A stretch of DNA of 64,000 nt, taken from NCBI GenBank assembly GCA_022818135.1, contig JAFMSR010000007.1:28991356-29055355 (forward strand), in the 5' to 3' direction. This DNA comes from Saxidomus purpurata (Eukaryota; Mollusca; Bivalvia; Venerida; Veneridae). Every line of letters starts with the position of its first letter. Positions within the stretch are counted from its first letter, which is position 1. The translations under genes and the position numbers were made by a program. Below, in pieces: positions 11,908 to 23,442 of the stretch. Under the pieces are notes generated by a model. The model searched no databases. It was not told the origin of the DNA and was given only the letters and a program-made list of their open reading frames with translations.

Positions 11908-12530
11908 ACAAGCGGGCTATTATGGCCCCCCTATATCGCTCACCGGTGCTCACCTTGCCCTTCACCCAAGGTCATAACACAAACATCCGAATATGACCTT
12001 AAAGTGTTGATCATAATCTGTTTTTGTATTTTCTGTCTTGACCCCAGATTTGTGAAATTATTTTGATAGGTAAATCTTTTCCAACAAAATATCTTTTACA
12101 GTTTTTCTCGTATAGTCTTAGTAAAACATGTGCCATTGGACATGGTCAATTTTGACCCAAGGGCGTAATTTGCATAAGCTTAGTTGAGGACCACTAGGCA
12201 ATGCTACACACTCAATATTAAAAGTCTGGGCCTTGTTTTATTGACAAGGGATTTCCTTGTTTACGTATACATAACCAACCCCTAGGGTGGTGCCAGTTTC
12301 GACCCAATTGACATAATTTTAACAAATTCAAAGATTCAAATGACAATGTTAAACAACAAATATCAAAGTTCATGGACTTGTGGTTTAAGACAAAAAGATA
12401 TTCAAAGATTTTCCCATATAACTCTCATGTAAATCATGTGACCCCGTGCCATGATTTGAACAAAAGCCAATGCTGCAAAACAAATATTTAGCTCTGTGCC
12501 ATATTATTTCAGACAAGTAGATTTTTTTCT
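11908..12530 (+). mobile_element. family B element, copy B1 (no 3' end seen)
   Basis: It starts ACAAGCGGGC with a short hairpin (GGGC at 11914, GCCC at 11925) followed by TATATCGCTCACC, the family B 5' signature also seen at 21730 and 23239. The body has repeated phrases about animal-type GTGACC and GACAAG-AGATTTTT segments. It runs without a break into the second 2.2 kb block, whose first ~110 bases look like more of the same element. No family B 3' end follows. Confidence 0.6.
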
Positions 12531-12825
12531 ATTCGGACTGGTTGAAGACCGCATTTTGGTCATGAGGTGAGAATGCTTTTCATTTAAAGTGGAATTATGC
12601 ACATTTTTTCACGTACAATTCCAGGTGAAATAGGTGTGTGTGCAAAGGGTAGAGGAAATAATAGCTTTTAACCCAATACAAAAAATACTTCCTGCTACCA
12701 GTACGAAATAATAACTTTCCAAATATTACTTTCCTATTTTGACTGGGAGAGTCAATTTAAGAAATAAACAACTGCATGCAGGAATTGCTTCCCTTCCACT
12801 GCCAAAATCGTTTTGTAATTGTTCT

Positions 12826-13138
12826 TATTAGGTCCACCATCCTCTAAAGAGGCTATAATCGGTACGACCTTGAGAGAGAAAGATACAGATACAAGGGAAT
12901 CCGGGTACCAGACCCTAGCTCTTTCACGAATAGACCCCTTGGTTCTTGTTTACATGCCCGGTGTAAAGCACCGATGCACGTGAGACTACCTCTGGGTTTC
13001 TAACCAGTTCACCTCTAGATGGGTGCGAAACACTGAAAAGCGTTTCGAAATTTCCAGTGCCCCTGCCGGGATTCGAACTGGGGACCTCCGGATTGGCAGT
13101 CTAGAGCGTTACCCACTCGACCACCGCACCACCCGCAC
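12826..13138 (-). mobile_element. tRNA-derived SINE, minus strand (copy in second block)
   Basis: Counterpart of the SINE at 405-720, with the same head, body and tail and only single-base differences. It was duplicated with the block rather than inserted separately. Confidence 0.75.
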
Positions 13139-13449
13139 TGCCGAAATCTCTACCGGCATAAACACTTATTACACAAGGGAGATCACTGCCAAGAAAGGAA
13201 TTATTATTTTATTTGTCCATTTTTTTATTTCTAAAGCACCAACTTCCAATACTAATGTGGTATTATCATTAGTTTAACACATTTAAATGCACAGCAACCG
13301 AAAATCGCTTTTATAAATCTGTCGCCAAAATACACCACGTTCAGTAAGATGCGCATAATGTCACTTTTAGTGTCTTTCTTAAAGTTTTAAAAATTTAACA
13401 GTTGTTTTATTGAAGACTGTGGGTCAAATAGATCTGAGCGGAAAATATT

Positions 13450-13790
13450 TTTCAAAGTTCGGGTAACTGTGACCTTGACCTTTGACCCACTAACCAAAAC
13501 AATCAATAGGGATCATCTACATATTATAGGGAACCTTCTGAGCAAGTTTGATGAAAGTTGCAAGAAAACTGTGACCCGACGAGCGTTATAAAGGAAAACC
13601 TAATGGAGGTCACTGTAAGCTTGACCTTTGACAATCTGACACCGAAAACAATTGGGATCATCTACATTTTGCAGGAAACCTTCTGAGCAAGTTTGATGAA
13701 AACTGAATGAAAATTGTGACCTGTGGAATGTTATCAAATAATTGCTATCAGAGGTCACTGTGACCTTGACCTTTGATTCACTGAAAAACA
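13450..13790. repeat. GACCTTGACC-type repeat units, copy 2
   Basis: Three units with GTGACCTTGACC or CTTGACCTTTGAC, GGATCATCTACA and GAGCAAGTTTGATGAAA at roughly 140 bp spacing. Better preserved than the equivalent stretch of the first block. Confidence 0.65.
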
Positions 13791-14049
13791 AGTGACTGGT
13801 ACATATAAAGGACAATGTAGTAAACGGTTACAAAATCGTCTTACAGCTGCACTGTCTGCAGAGTTGCTATGTTCGGAAACAGAGTAATTCCTCAGTACTA
13901 AACAGAGCGCCTTATCGTATATAATAGTCAACTAGTCTTGTATAAATTCAGACAGGCAATACTTTGTTTTATTCAATTTTAACGAAACGAAAAGAGCTAG
14001 CATCATGCTCGAAATTGTCACGGCTAAGGGAGACAATTTTGTAAGCAGC

Positions 14050-14118
14050 TAAGTAGTTCTGCCCATAGCGCATTCGTCCCGTAAGCGAAGGTCCAGGTTC
14101 GAATCCAGTACGGGATGC
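14050..14118 (+). pseudogene. tRNA-like relic in second block
   Basis: Duplicate of the relic at 1640-1705, with a perfect box B (GGTTCGAATCC) and an anticodon-like loop CCCGTAA in place of CCTGTAA. The stems pair poorly. Confidence 0.4.
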
Positions 14119-14632
14119 TTATTTTCTCCCTTTTTCGTAATTTAAGTCTGTAACCTTGATTTGATACAGTACAGACTGAAAGTGTTGATCACATTGATTT
14201 CAATTTTGGTAGATTCGCCAATTCAATGCAGATTTTGTTATATCATCAAATCATTGTAACAACGAACGAAAGGTTGCAGTGTTTCAACCAGCACCATAAC
14301 ACTGGAACAAACGAACTATTTGGTACGAGAGAAGAAAATGGATACATTTATTCCATGCATGTTCTGTGTTACCTGTATATTTGCCAAATACATGTATGTT
14401 AAACATGTCAAGAGATAATTATTTACCAGGAAGACTTTACTTTTTAGGTTGATGTGCGGTTACAGTATGCAGTTCGCATCGAAATTTATATATGGTAGAT
14501 ATGATAACTTTTCACTGTTGTTATGTTTGAATACTTGTTGCAGACATAATGATTAAAAAGACAATTTGATAGACATTTGGTTATATTCATAATATGAACT
14601 GACGTCAAAAGACGTCTGTTTTATGACGTTGT

Positions 14633-15040
14633 GATGCAGTACAGTCAATACTGGAAAAAGTAAAATGAAAGGGTATCTGGTATCTTCTTGCTAACTTTGT
14701 TGATAAATGAGTGTCAGATACAGTGTTTATTTTTTAAAGACTTTCACCAGAGCGTTTTCACAGCATAAATTGTTCCGTCGGAAAACGCCTGCCTGATGGC
14801 ATGTGGACGTCGTTTTTCTTCCTAAACAATCTACTAACAAAGTATTTCAATACACTGGCATATACAAATCGAAATAAAATATCACGCTCTCAACAGAACA
14901 TTTTTAATTTTCTTTTTACGGTTATTTAGGGCCGAGTTATAAAGGAAAACGCACGACAAGGCACATGCATAGGCTGTGTCGCCAGGTGGCGTCTAAACGT
15001 CATTTTTCTAAGTCTCAGGTCAATCTGATATAGTTTTATT
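14633..15040. other. unassigned DNA
   Basis: No gene or repeat recognised between the end of the 2.2 kb block and a family B remnant. Confidence 0.4.
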
Positions 15041-15084
15041 ATGGCCGAGGAACAACGCGATCTACATTAAACCCTAACCCCTTA

Positions 15085-15178
15085 ATGTATACAGGGTATG
15101 TACGGACAGACGTACGATCGATGTACGACGGACATTAATCGATCCTAATAGTTCACCCTGAGCCAGGCTCAAGACGAA
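15085..15178 (+). mobile_element. family B 3'-end remnant
   Basis: GTACGGACAGACGTACG and GACGGAC phrases lead into GTTCACCCTGAGCC-A-GGCTC, a terminal hairpin like the family B 3' end at 23409-23436. The 5' part is missing. Confidence 0.5.
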
Positions 15179-15364
15179 TCAACTGATAAAGTTATCAAAA
15201 CTGAAAATAATACATTCAAACGACATTCAACAAGCTCGAATACAGTGGAATTGATTTCTAGCATAAACTTCCAAGTTAAGTACTGGTAACGCAGAGAAGT
15301 GTTTATGAATGGTATACGTGCTGGCGGTGCAAAGAATTCTGACTTTGTGAACAGTGTAGATTGT

Positions 15365-15612
15365 CCGCCTCCGTGGTCGAGTGGTTAGAGTCGCTGACCT
15401 GAAATCACTGTAACCAGTCATAGATCAACGGCCATGGGTACGAGTGCTGCTTCGGACCATGTCTCTATATGTGAGAAAAGTTGGCAGTTTCTTACGTATG
15501 ATATGACTCTGGTGTTTTACCAAGAACAATTGTAAGGTAAAGTGTTCGCCTGATAAAATGACAAAAATATGGCTGGTACGGGCGTTTAACTCCTACAACA
15601 ACAACGACCAGT
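15365..15612 (+). mobile_element. tRNA-derived SINE, plus strand
   Basis: Head CCGCCTCCGTGGTCGAGTGG gives a good box A; box B is degenerate (GGGTACGAGTGC near 15435). The body has ATGTCTCTATATGTGAGAAA and AGTTGGCAGTTT, and the end reads GGGCGTTTAACTCCTACAAC. The same family appears on the minus strand at 23755-23925 and 27425-27560, sharing AAATCACTGTAACC and the GTCTCT-to-GAGAAAG segment. Confidence 0.75.
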
Positions 15613-16632
15613 GTAGATCAGTCTGGACAACCGTGATCATAATCTGCAGTAAGTTATTCTGTCAGAACATTTTAATTTAGTAACCACATAGACTATTAAA
15701 TTTACATGTACTTTTAAGGTTGAGCAACTGACAAATCCATTTTGAAATATATGCGGGGTAAAGTTATTAGGTACTGGGCTTACATAATTGTCTTTCTTTG
15801 CCTGCTATTTCACCTTTGTACTGGCGGGTCACGGTGAAGGCTTAGATCTTTGAAGAAGTTCGTTCAAAAACGATGCCCGATTCAAAGTTTCCATAATCTA
15901 TTCTGCGAGTAGATGTTCCCGTTCTGCACATGAAAGACGTCTTGGTACCTGCAATTTTAATGTTACATTAATACTTCAGCATAGAATTTATATTTTACGC
16001 CATTTTGTATAATGTTTTTAAGCAGGTTGCTTGAAAATATCAAGACAGCATTTGCAGCTTTAATCAGGTGGCAACGCATATGTGTTTTTAAGTGTTTCCT
16101 ATTTGTTGTCATAGCAACCAGAGTTCTGTATGGAATACAATTCTTTGAATATGTTAGCTAGAAGGAAACCAACTTCTGTCGAGCGATTTGGGAGGAGTTG
16201 TCGTTCGATGCAAAATGTTGACATCACACGAAGACGACGGACATAAGGTGACTTTATTTTAATGACGTCGGTAGAATCAAACACACACAGGAATAAATTT
16301 GATTACTAGGATATCCGAACGAAAAATTCAACTATAAAATAGCAGGAATAGACACGTAAAATCAGTTTTACAAGCTAAGTAGGCCAGAATTAGTATAGAT
16401 CAGGAAAATAACTATGAAATTCAGGGCGTAATTTCATAGCTTTACGCCTACAAATATTTCTACGAGCGTAAATATGGACTTCAATTTTTTGCTGTTGCTG
16501 TTCGAAACCAAAATGACTGAGTTGTAAAATGGCCTAGGAAGTAAGTAATCTGTAACTAGCTTCCTGATTGGCTGATTCAACGAACAATATGGCGGACACG
16601 TTTAAAAGTATTTTGTTATAATGTTTACATGT
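15613..16632. other. unassigned DNA
   Basis: No gene recognised. A short GTGTAGATC phrase near 15610 resembles the module found at 27030-29600. Confidence 0.4.
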
Positions 16633-16700
16633 AAGTGGGTCGTACCGATTATAGCCTCTTTAGAGGATGGTGGACCCAATAAGCACAATTACAAACAAGT
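16633..16700 (+). mobile_element. SINE tail fragment
   Basis: CGTACCGATTATAGCCTCTT and the following GAGGATGGTGGACC-CAATAAG-ACAATTAC match the tail of the SINEs at 405-720 and 12826-13138, in the opposite orientation. No tRNA head remains, so this is a 5'-truncated copy. Confidence 0.7.
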
Positions 16701-16816
16701 TTACATGTAAGACATTTTTGTTGATATACAGTTTGTAGCTTCATAGCATGGATATTATCTTGTGGACATGAGAGTGCATTATAAGCAATGGTTATGTTAA
16801 ACAGAGAGCAGTTATA

Positions 16817-18077
16817 ACAAGAGCTGTCTCATGACAGCACGCTCGACTATTCGAAAGCTTGTCGGTAAAATGGGGGTTTTTTTTGTCTAAGAACAGGTGT
16901 ATTGTGTAATTGTCTATAAGAATTAAGGTCAAAGATATGAAACTTGTTCAAAGACCTTTGTAAATGAACATTACTTGCAAAGCCTTATTCTGGATTATGT
17001 AAGCCAGCTAGGGGGAGGGGGGATAATTTCAAAGAAATACATCACCTTGTATATTTGATCATGAATAAATTTGTAACATTCAAAAATTGATATGTATAAA
17101 ATTAAAAAAGCATGACCGCTGCATGCTGCATAATTATTCTATGACATTTCAAAAGTAAGCCATTTCGAGTATTTCTAATAATAGTCTGGAAAAAACTGTG
17201 ACAAAATTCTAAGTTAAAAAGGGGCATAAATATGTCAAAAATCAAAAACATTGGTGAAGATGTTGATAGTAAACATACATTTTAAGTTTCAAGTCAATAC
17301 GTTTGATAGTATTCAAGATATTTGACTTTATAAAAATCTTTAACAAAAAATTCTAATTTAAAAAGGGGCACAAATCTGACAAAAATCAAAACAGAGTTAT
17401 GGGGATTGTTTCCTTAGGCGAAGATGTTGATGGTGGACACATAATTTGAGTTTAAAGTCAATACCTTTGAAAGTATTCAAAATATTTCAATTTATAAAAT
17501 CTTTTACCAAACATTCTAAGTTAAAAAGGGGCATAAATCTGTCAAAAATCAAAACAGAGTTATGGGGATTGTTTCCTCTGGTGTAAATGTTGATGGTAGA
17601 CATATATTTTGAGTTTCAAGTCAAGACCTTTGACAGTATTCAAGATATTTGAATTTATAAAAATCTTTAACCAAAAATTCTAAGTTAAAAAGGGGCAAAA
17701 GTCTGTCAAAAATCAAAACAGAGTTATGGGGATTGTTTCCTCTGGTGTAAATGTTGATGGTAGACACATACTTTGAGTTCCAAGTCAATACCTTTGATAG
17801 TATTCAAGATATTTGACTTTATAAAAAACTTTAACCAAAAATTCTAAGTTAAAAAGGGGCATGAATCTGTCAAAAATCAAAACAGAGTTATGGAGATTGT
17901 TTCCTCAGGTGTAGATGTTGATGGTAAACATATACTTTGAGTTTCAAGTCAATACCTTTGATAGTATTCAAGATATTTGACTTTATAAAAAAACTTTAAC
18001 CAACGCAGACGCCGACGCCGACGCCGACGCTTGGGCGAGTGTAATAGCCTCCTTATTCTTCGAATAGTCGAGCTAAA
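16817..18077 (+). mobile_element. family A non-autonomous element A1 (Helentron/pearl-like plan)
   Basis: It starts ACAAGAGCTGTC and has a 5' hairpin (GCTGTC 16823-16828, loop TCAT, GACAGC 16833-16838). GCTCGACTATTCGAA at 16841-16855 is exactly inverted at 18059-18073. The interior carries about four tandem units of ~164 bp (17295-18000) with AAAACAGAGTTATGGGGATT and GATGTTGATGGT phrases, then a GACGCC microsatellite at 18006-18030. No protein is encoded. Internal ~160 bp repeats between structured ends recall the bivalve pearl elements, regarded as non-autonomous Helentron relatives; that assignment is inference. Confidence 0.7.
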
Positions 18078-18439
18078 AATGATATGATTGTAATTATGAT
18101 AGAAAGAAAATATATCAGTTAAAGTATAAGTTTGTTGATTCTTTTCTTTGAGGGATAAAATCAAAATTAGTATCAAAATGAAAGCCCTTTGTCATATTAA
18201 AATGTAACAAATTCCCAACAAAAATAGTTGCTACCAAATGAAATTATGAAGGTTTTTGGTAAGCTGAATTGCTAAAAAGTAAATTAAGGTGATACAGTAT
18301 TTCATTTGGAGGCTAGTTATCAGCCCATTAATGGTTTACTTTGTTAACATTCTGCTATTGAAACTGCTGCTGCAATTTATACTGTTGTTTTATAGTATAA
18401 TTCGTTATATATATTTTAAGTACTATTCTGTGTGTGGGG

Positions 18440-18660
18440 GGGATGAGGGTGGCATTTATCATTCACGGGCGTACTATCATTCACGGGCGTACTAATTTTA
18501 CGTGCATGAATTTATCAGAGGTGTATTTACTAAATAGATAGATTTGTACGCCCGTAATTTTTATTTTCGGTTGAAAAAAAAAATCCGCATAATTTAGATA
18601 TTACGTGTCATTTTGACGCCCGTATTCCATGCATCTACGCCTAGTTTCCAGGCGTAAAAC
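18440..18660. repeat. short ACGGGCGTAC repeats
   Basis: TCATTCACGGGCGTACTA occurs twice in direct tandem (18459-18476 and 18477-18494), and inverted forms such as GTACGCCCGTAA lie near 18546 and 18616. The cluster could form alternative hairpins. No larger element is evident. Confidence 0.55.
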
Positions 18661-18892
18661 CATGATTCTTGCATATCGGATCGGCATTTCCGGTGATTTT
18701 GCCCATGCCGGAAAAACCGGTCTGGCACCCCTCCTATGCCGGACGACTCTCGTGAATCACTTATGACGTAACGTTATAAACATTGTGACGTCAATTTCCC
18801 TAACAGAACGTCGGAAAATCGTTTGTTTTTCATGATAATTCATCATTTTGATGAGTTTGCATTTAGAAATTTTCTTCAAAGAGCAAGACGGT

Positions 18893-19065
18893 ATGCAAGA
18901 AAAAGTTTCCATCATGAGACACTTGGCTCAGATGGAAATATCCGTCACCTCAGGTAACTGTTTTACGGGAACTCGGCAGAGCCTCGTTCCCGCCAAAACA
19001 GTTACCCTCGGTGACGGATATTTCGATCTGAACCTCGTGCTCATGACAGAAATTATTATTCTGCA
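18893..19065. mobile_element. fold-back (hairpin) element of ~170 bp
   Basis: The two halves are inverted copies: CAGATGGAAATATCCGTCAC on the left pairs with GTGACGGATATTTCGATCTG on the right, and GTAACTGTTTT with AAAACAGTTAC, around a loop of about 20 bases. Pairing weakens outward through ATCATGAGACA and TCATGACAGAAA. It looks like a small MITE-like fold-back element. A half copy lies at 62022-62150. Confidence 0.75.
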
Positions 19066-19286
19066 ATCAGTTTAGTAAGTCAACTTGTGGTATAATTCTA
19101 TTACGTACCGCCGTTTAGTTAAAAAATATTACACATACTTAACGGTTGTAAAATTTTGTACATGTATCTGTTCTAGCAAGAGCCCTTCTGAGCCCGATGA
19201 CACATACCTTACGGACATTGCTTTGCGGAATCATCTTCCTTTGCCAATTCGTGAATCCTACTTTTACAGTCTTAAGTAGGCATACA

Positions 19287-20128
19287 ACAAGAGCTGTCAG
19301 TAGAACAGCGCGTTCGACTTTTTTAGTGCTTGCCAATAAAACAAAACTTTGACAGTTAAGGGCACACAAGACTTTAACTACTTTAACTAAGAATTTCTAA
19401 GTACAAATCAAGAAACATTTTCACAGAGTTATCTTCTCTTGCTTACAGATAGGTCTCATGATGGTTCATAAGTACTCCAACTTTCAAAGTAATATCTCAA
19501 ATGGTTTAGTCAACAAGTGGACAAGAATGAAACTTTTAACCGAGTTTCTAAGTCAAAAAGGGCCATAATTCATATAAAATCCTTGACAGAATTACCTTCT
19601 CCTGCCCATGTTTTGGGATCATGATGGTAAACAAGTATTCCAACTTTCAAAGTAATATCTCAAACAGTTTAGTCAAAAAGTGGACTGGTACGAAAAACTT
19701 AACCAAGATTCTAAGTTGATAAAGGGCCTTAATTTTTAAAACAAATCCCTGACAGAGTTACCTTCTCTTGCCTTCAGATGGGGGTAATGATGTAAACAAG
19801 CATTCAAAGTTTCAAAGCAATATCTCAAAGGGTTAAGGCAATAAGTGGATTTTACCCATATTCAATGTATTTTCTAAGTAAAAAAAGGGCCATAATTCTG
19901 TCAAAAATCTTGACAGAGTTATGTACTCTTGTCTGTAGATGAAGGTTATGATGGTAAACAAGTATGGTAAGTTTCAAAGCCATACCTCTAATACTTTTGA
20001 AATAAAGTGGGGTGGTACAAAAAACTTAATCAAGGTGTGACGCCAACGCCGACGCCGACGCAGACGCAGACGCCGACGCCGGGGCGAGTAGGATAGCTCC
20101 CCTTTTCATAGAAAAGTCGAGCTAAAAA
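19287..20128 (+). mobile_element. family A-type element A2
   Basis: It starts ACAAGAGCTGTC and has a 5' hairpin (GCTGT 19293-19297, ACAGC 19305-19309) and a GTTCGACTTTT box mirrored by AAAAGTCGAGC at 20112-20122. About four units of ~150-165 bp carry GACAGAGTTACCTTCTCTTG and a TTTCAAAGTAATATCTCAAA phrase, followed by a GACGCC/GACGCA tract (20040-20080). Ends and plan match A1 but the core sequence differs. No protein is encoded. Confidence 0.7.
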
Positions 20129-20540
20129 GCAAGAGCTGTCCAAAGGACATCATGCTCGATTAATCCCATAGATTGCCATTAAAGAAAATCAGTTAATAGT
20201 ATCACTCAATTCTATGGACTCCCTATGTATAAATTAGAAAAAGTTTAGTCATAAAAGAGTCAAAAGTTATCTATGGTAACTTAATTGTGTAATACCCCTG
20301 AACACTATTGCTTAGTTTCAAATAACTTCCAATGCATGGTAGTAATTTCTAAGTTCAACAAGGACCCTTATTTGTAATTGATTCAGTTAACAGTTATCTA
20401 ACTTGGTTGTTGGACACCCCTGATCATTCTAAAGATGTTTCAAATCTTTTTCAGCAATGGTAACTTAGATATATGCTTGATAGAAGTTTGCACATAAAAC
20501 TTTAACAAATTCTGTTGAATTCTCGCGGTGGACGGTAAAA
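20129..20540 (+). mobile_element. family A-type element A3, 5' part
   Basis: It begins directly after A2, reading GCAAGAGCTGTCC, with a hairpin TGTCC-AAA-GGACA (20137-20149) and a GCTCGA box at 20154. No matching 3' end is found, so it is truncated or decayed; the right limit is approximate. Confidence 0.55.
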
Positions 20541-20999
20541 GCCCCGACCCTGAGACTTACTACGTGTATATACATGAATTAAGGTTACTTATTTTAATGC
20601 GGCATTCATTTGTTCAAGCTTGGAAAATGCGTTCGATTTTTCTGACAAAAAAGTATATTCATGCTGTTAATGAAAGAAAACATGATGACACCGAATGACG
20701 TCACCGAATGATGACATGAAATGATGTCATTTTTGTATTTTCAATGTCATTTTTATAATAAATCTGAAGACAGACTACTTGCCCACGTGCAACATTTCAA
20801 GCCCGCCACCTGTCAAAAGGACTAACTCTTTACCAAGAAGAGATAGGTCAAAATAAACCTAAATATTCGATGTAACATGCATGTTGTACTACTGAAAAGT
20901 GGTTTCGATTTTTTCTCTACGACCAGTAATAAAAAAAGTTACAATAAAATGTATAAGCTATTTATATACAACAAAGGAGTTATTTTTAAAACAAGGGTA
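20541..20999. other. unassigned DNA
   Basis: Contains TGACGTCA-like and ATGATGTCA phrases near 20690-20740 but no gene or repeat I can name. Confidence 0.4.
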
Positions 21000-21535
21000 G
21001 CTCATGGTGATGAACATTTGTGCCAAGTTACATCAAAATACCTCAATGCATGAAGAAGAAATACTCCGGACAAAGATATTCTTGAATTTGACTTTAACCT
21101 CTAAGTGTGACCTTGACCTTAGACATAGGAACCTGGTTCTTGTGCATGACACTCCGTCTCATGATGGTGAACATTTTTGCCAAATATAATGTAACATCAA
21201 AATCCCTCCATGAATGAAGAAGAAATGCCCCGAACAAAGACATTCTTGAATTATTCGTGTGTCTGACATTTGGCCTCTAAGTGTGACCTTGACCTTAGAA
21301 CTAGGGACCTGGTTCTTGTGCATGAAACTCTATCTCATGATGAACATTTGCACCAAGTTACATCAAAATCCCACCATGCATGAAGTAGACATGCGTACAA
21401 AGTCATTCTTGAATTTGACCTTTAACCTTTAAGTGTGACATTGACTTTAGACCTAGGAACCTGGTTCTTGCACATAACACTCCGTCTCGTGATGGTGAAC
21501 ATTTGTGCCAAGTTATTTAAGAACATTTACATACA
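21000..21535 (+). repeat. tandem repeat of ~160 bp, 3-4 units
   Basis: ATGGTGAACATTTGTGCC-type anchors recur at about 21004, 21164, 21339 and 21492, with AAGTGTGACCTTGACCTTAG and AACCTGGTTCTTG phrases between them. This resembles the internal units of mollusc dispersed elements; no element ends are visible. Confidence 0.75.
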
Positions 21536-21729
21536 TTTTCTATTTTTCATTTTTATAATACTTTTCTATCAATCGGTGTGCACACTATTACAATTTATCA
21601 AGAAAAGATATTACATTTCCGTCGCAAACATCAGAAACGTCATATTCCGGAAAAAAACTAGACAGTGAATGTTTGTTAAATTTTGAAAATTTACTATTTT
21701 TAACAGAGGGGAAGGCGAGAATGAATAAA

Positions 21730-22380
21730 ACAAGAGGGCCATGGTAACCCTTTATCGCTCACCTGAGTACCAGCGCACGTACCTAATGATGTCACTTGTT
21801 GCTAAAGGGGGTAAGTAGTTGCTAAGGGAGTCACTGGTTGCTATGGGAAGTCACCGGTTGCTAAGAAAGTCACCGGTTGTAAAGGAAGTCAGTGTTACTT
21901 GGTAAGTCAGTGCTTGCTATAGGACCACACTGGAGGCTAGCTTTCTCCTAAAACTTTATATAAAGACAAGGGTTTAAAGGTTTGCCTATATATTATTTAT
22001 ATGTTAATCAAGTGACCCCCTTGGTTAGGCCAATATTAACCCCAGTGGCATGGTTTGAAAAGAATTTAGTAGAAGTCCATTTGACAATGATGTATACTAA
22101 ATATCTTAGCTCTAGGCCTTGTGGTTTTGGAGAAGATATTTAATGTGTTTTTTTCTATTTTTGCCAGAACTACCACAGCTCTGCATGTAATAGAATTCAA
22201 TCAGTTATATGCAAGGAAAATCATTGCCAAGTTTCATCCACACTGGCCCAGTGGTTTCAAAGGAGATGTCTTTTGAAGCAAAATGTTGACGGTCGACGGA
22301 CGGACGTAGACAAACGACAGACACTCATCCATCCTAAAAGTTCACCCTGTTCTGCAATATCAGGCGTCATTGTGCCTCCT
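21730..22380 (+). mobile_element. family B element, copy B2
   Basis: It starts ACAAGAGGGCCATGG with a small hairpin (AGGG and CCCT around CCATGG), then TTATCGCTCACCTGAG. Five short GTCACTGGTTGCTA-like repeats follow at 21795-21920. The 3' part has AGCAAAATGTTGACGG, GACGGACGGACG and AAAAGTTCACCCTG near 22340-22350. No reading frame is conserved. Confidence 0.6.
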
Positions 22381-22489
22381 GAGTGCAATTCTTGATAAAG
22401 GAAGATGTCCTTGTTCAAGCAAAACTGATCCAGCATATATAATTATGTATCACACAACTACTAGTATTTTATTTATTTCCGACCTGTAT

Positions 22490-22570
22490 CAATCATGAAC
22501 GTGTGTAGAGTGAGGTTCGAACTTACGACACTTCGGTCTAAAGACGAGCCGCGAGTTGCGTTTGATCAAA
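22490..22570 (-). pseudogene. tRNA-like relic, minus strand
   Basis: On the minus strand AAGTTCGAACCTCAC gives a box B, preceded by GTCTTTAGACCGAAGTG, like a tRNA anticodon arm. The 5' half does not fold as a tRNA. Probably a SINE head or tRNA pseudogene. Confidence 0.3.
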
Positions 22571-23238
22571 TGTTCGTTAAAATCCTTCAAGGCGTTTGAT
22601 ATTATATGAGGCGAACACGACATGTTATCAAAGTGTAACAGTGACGTCAAGGCATGTTCTCGGCAGATCACCCTTGATACCTTGAATCATTCAAAATTCC
22701 CTCACTTCAATTCAGGATTACAGTCCAGACACAGAATTGCGAACAGACGGGCAGGTGCCGTACCATAGCCTAGCCACCAGGCTAGATGATGAATAAAGTT
22801 CATTAAAACTCCAAGCAAAATGCTTTCAGCCTTTTTTCAAATAGGGGCAGCAAAGGGAGTTAATCGAGTTAGAAACAAAAATGGACAGATACTCATAAAG
22901 TAAGAACTAAATGCCAGTCTAACCGTACCAGTACTACCATGATACCCCAGTCGTATAAAACAAGTTAATGGAACATAATTTACAGTATGATGGATCATTT
23001 TTCAACTTCTTAAATTAAAGAGATCATATTCTTCACATCTGTTTACCGTTTACCGGTAATATCACTTTTTTATGATGTATCTCTAAAGATTTTTGAAGGA
23101 ACCTAGAACTGTTGATCGAGTTTATTATGCCGGGATAAAGGAAACGTTATACTTCTATTCTTTCCACAAACAAGAGCTACTTTACCAATTTCAGCAAGCA
23201 ACATTTTATGAGCCGTAACTGTAATTAAAAAATAAAGA

Positions 23239-23442
23239 ACAAGAGGTCCAAGATGACCCTATGACCCTATATCGCTCACCTGTATGCATGTATCAATTTC
23301 CAACAATACAAGGGGTTATGATGTTAATATAATTCGTAGAGGTCCATTATGCTGAGTATGATTCCAAATAACTAAGCTCTGCCTGTGGGCCTTGTGTTCA
23401 TCCTCAAAGCTCACCCTGGCAAAGCCATGCGAGCTATTAAAA
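23239..23442 (+). mobile_element. family B element, short internal-deletion copy B3
   Basis: It starts ACAAGAGGTCC with a hairpin (GGTC 23245-23248, GACC 23255-23258), then TATATCGCTCACCTGT. About 150 bases later it ends AAGCTCACCCTGGC-AAA-GCC...GAGCTA. Both ends are present with almost no interior, so it shows the family's boundaries well. Confidence 0.65.

Larger units (their letters stand above)
12428..14632. repeat. 2.2 kb direct repeat, copy 2
   Basis: Partner of 1-2221. Outside one patch the two copies differ by scattered single bases and small indels. On the left, copy 2 is continuous with a family B element starting at 11908, so the duplicated unit may extend further left than the window lets one test. 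On the right, copy 2 is followed by DNA unlike that after copy 1. Confidence 0.9.

Noticed and set aside
18001..18035. Arg-rich coding segment.
   Set aside because: It is the GACGCC microsatellite near the end of a family A element.
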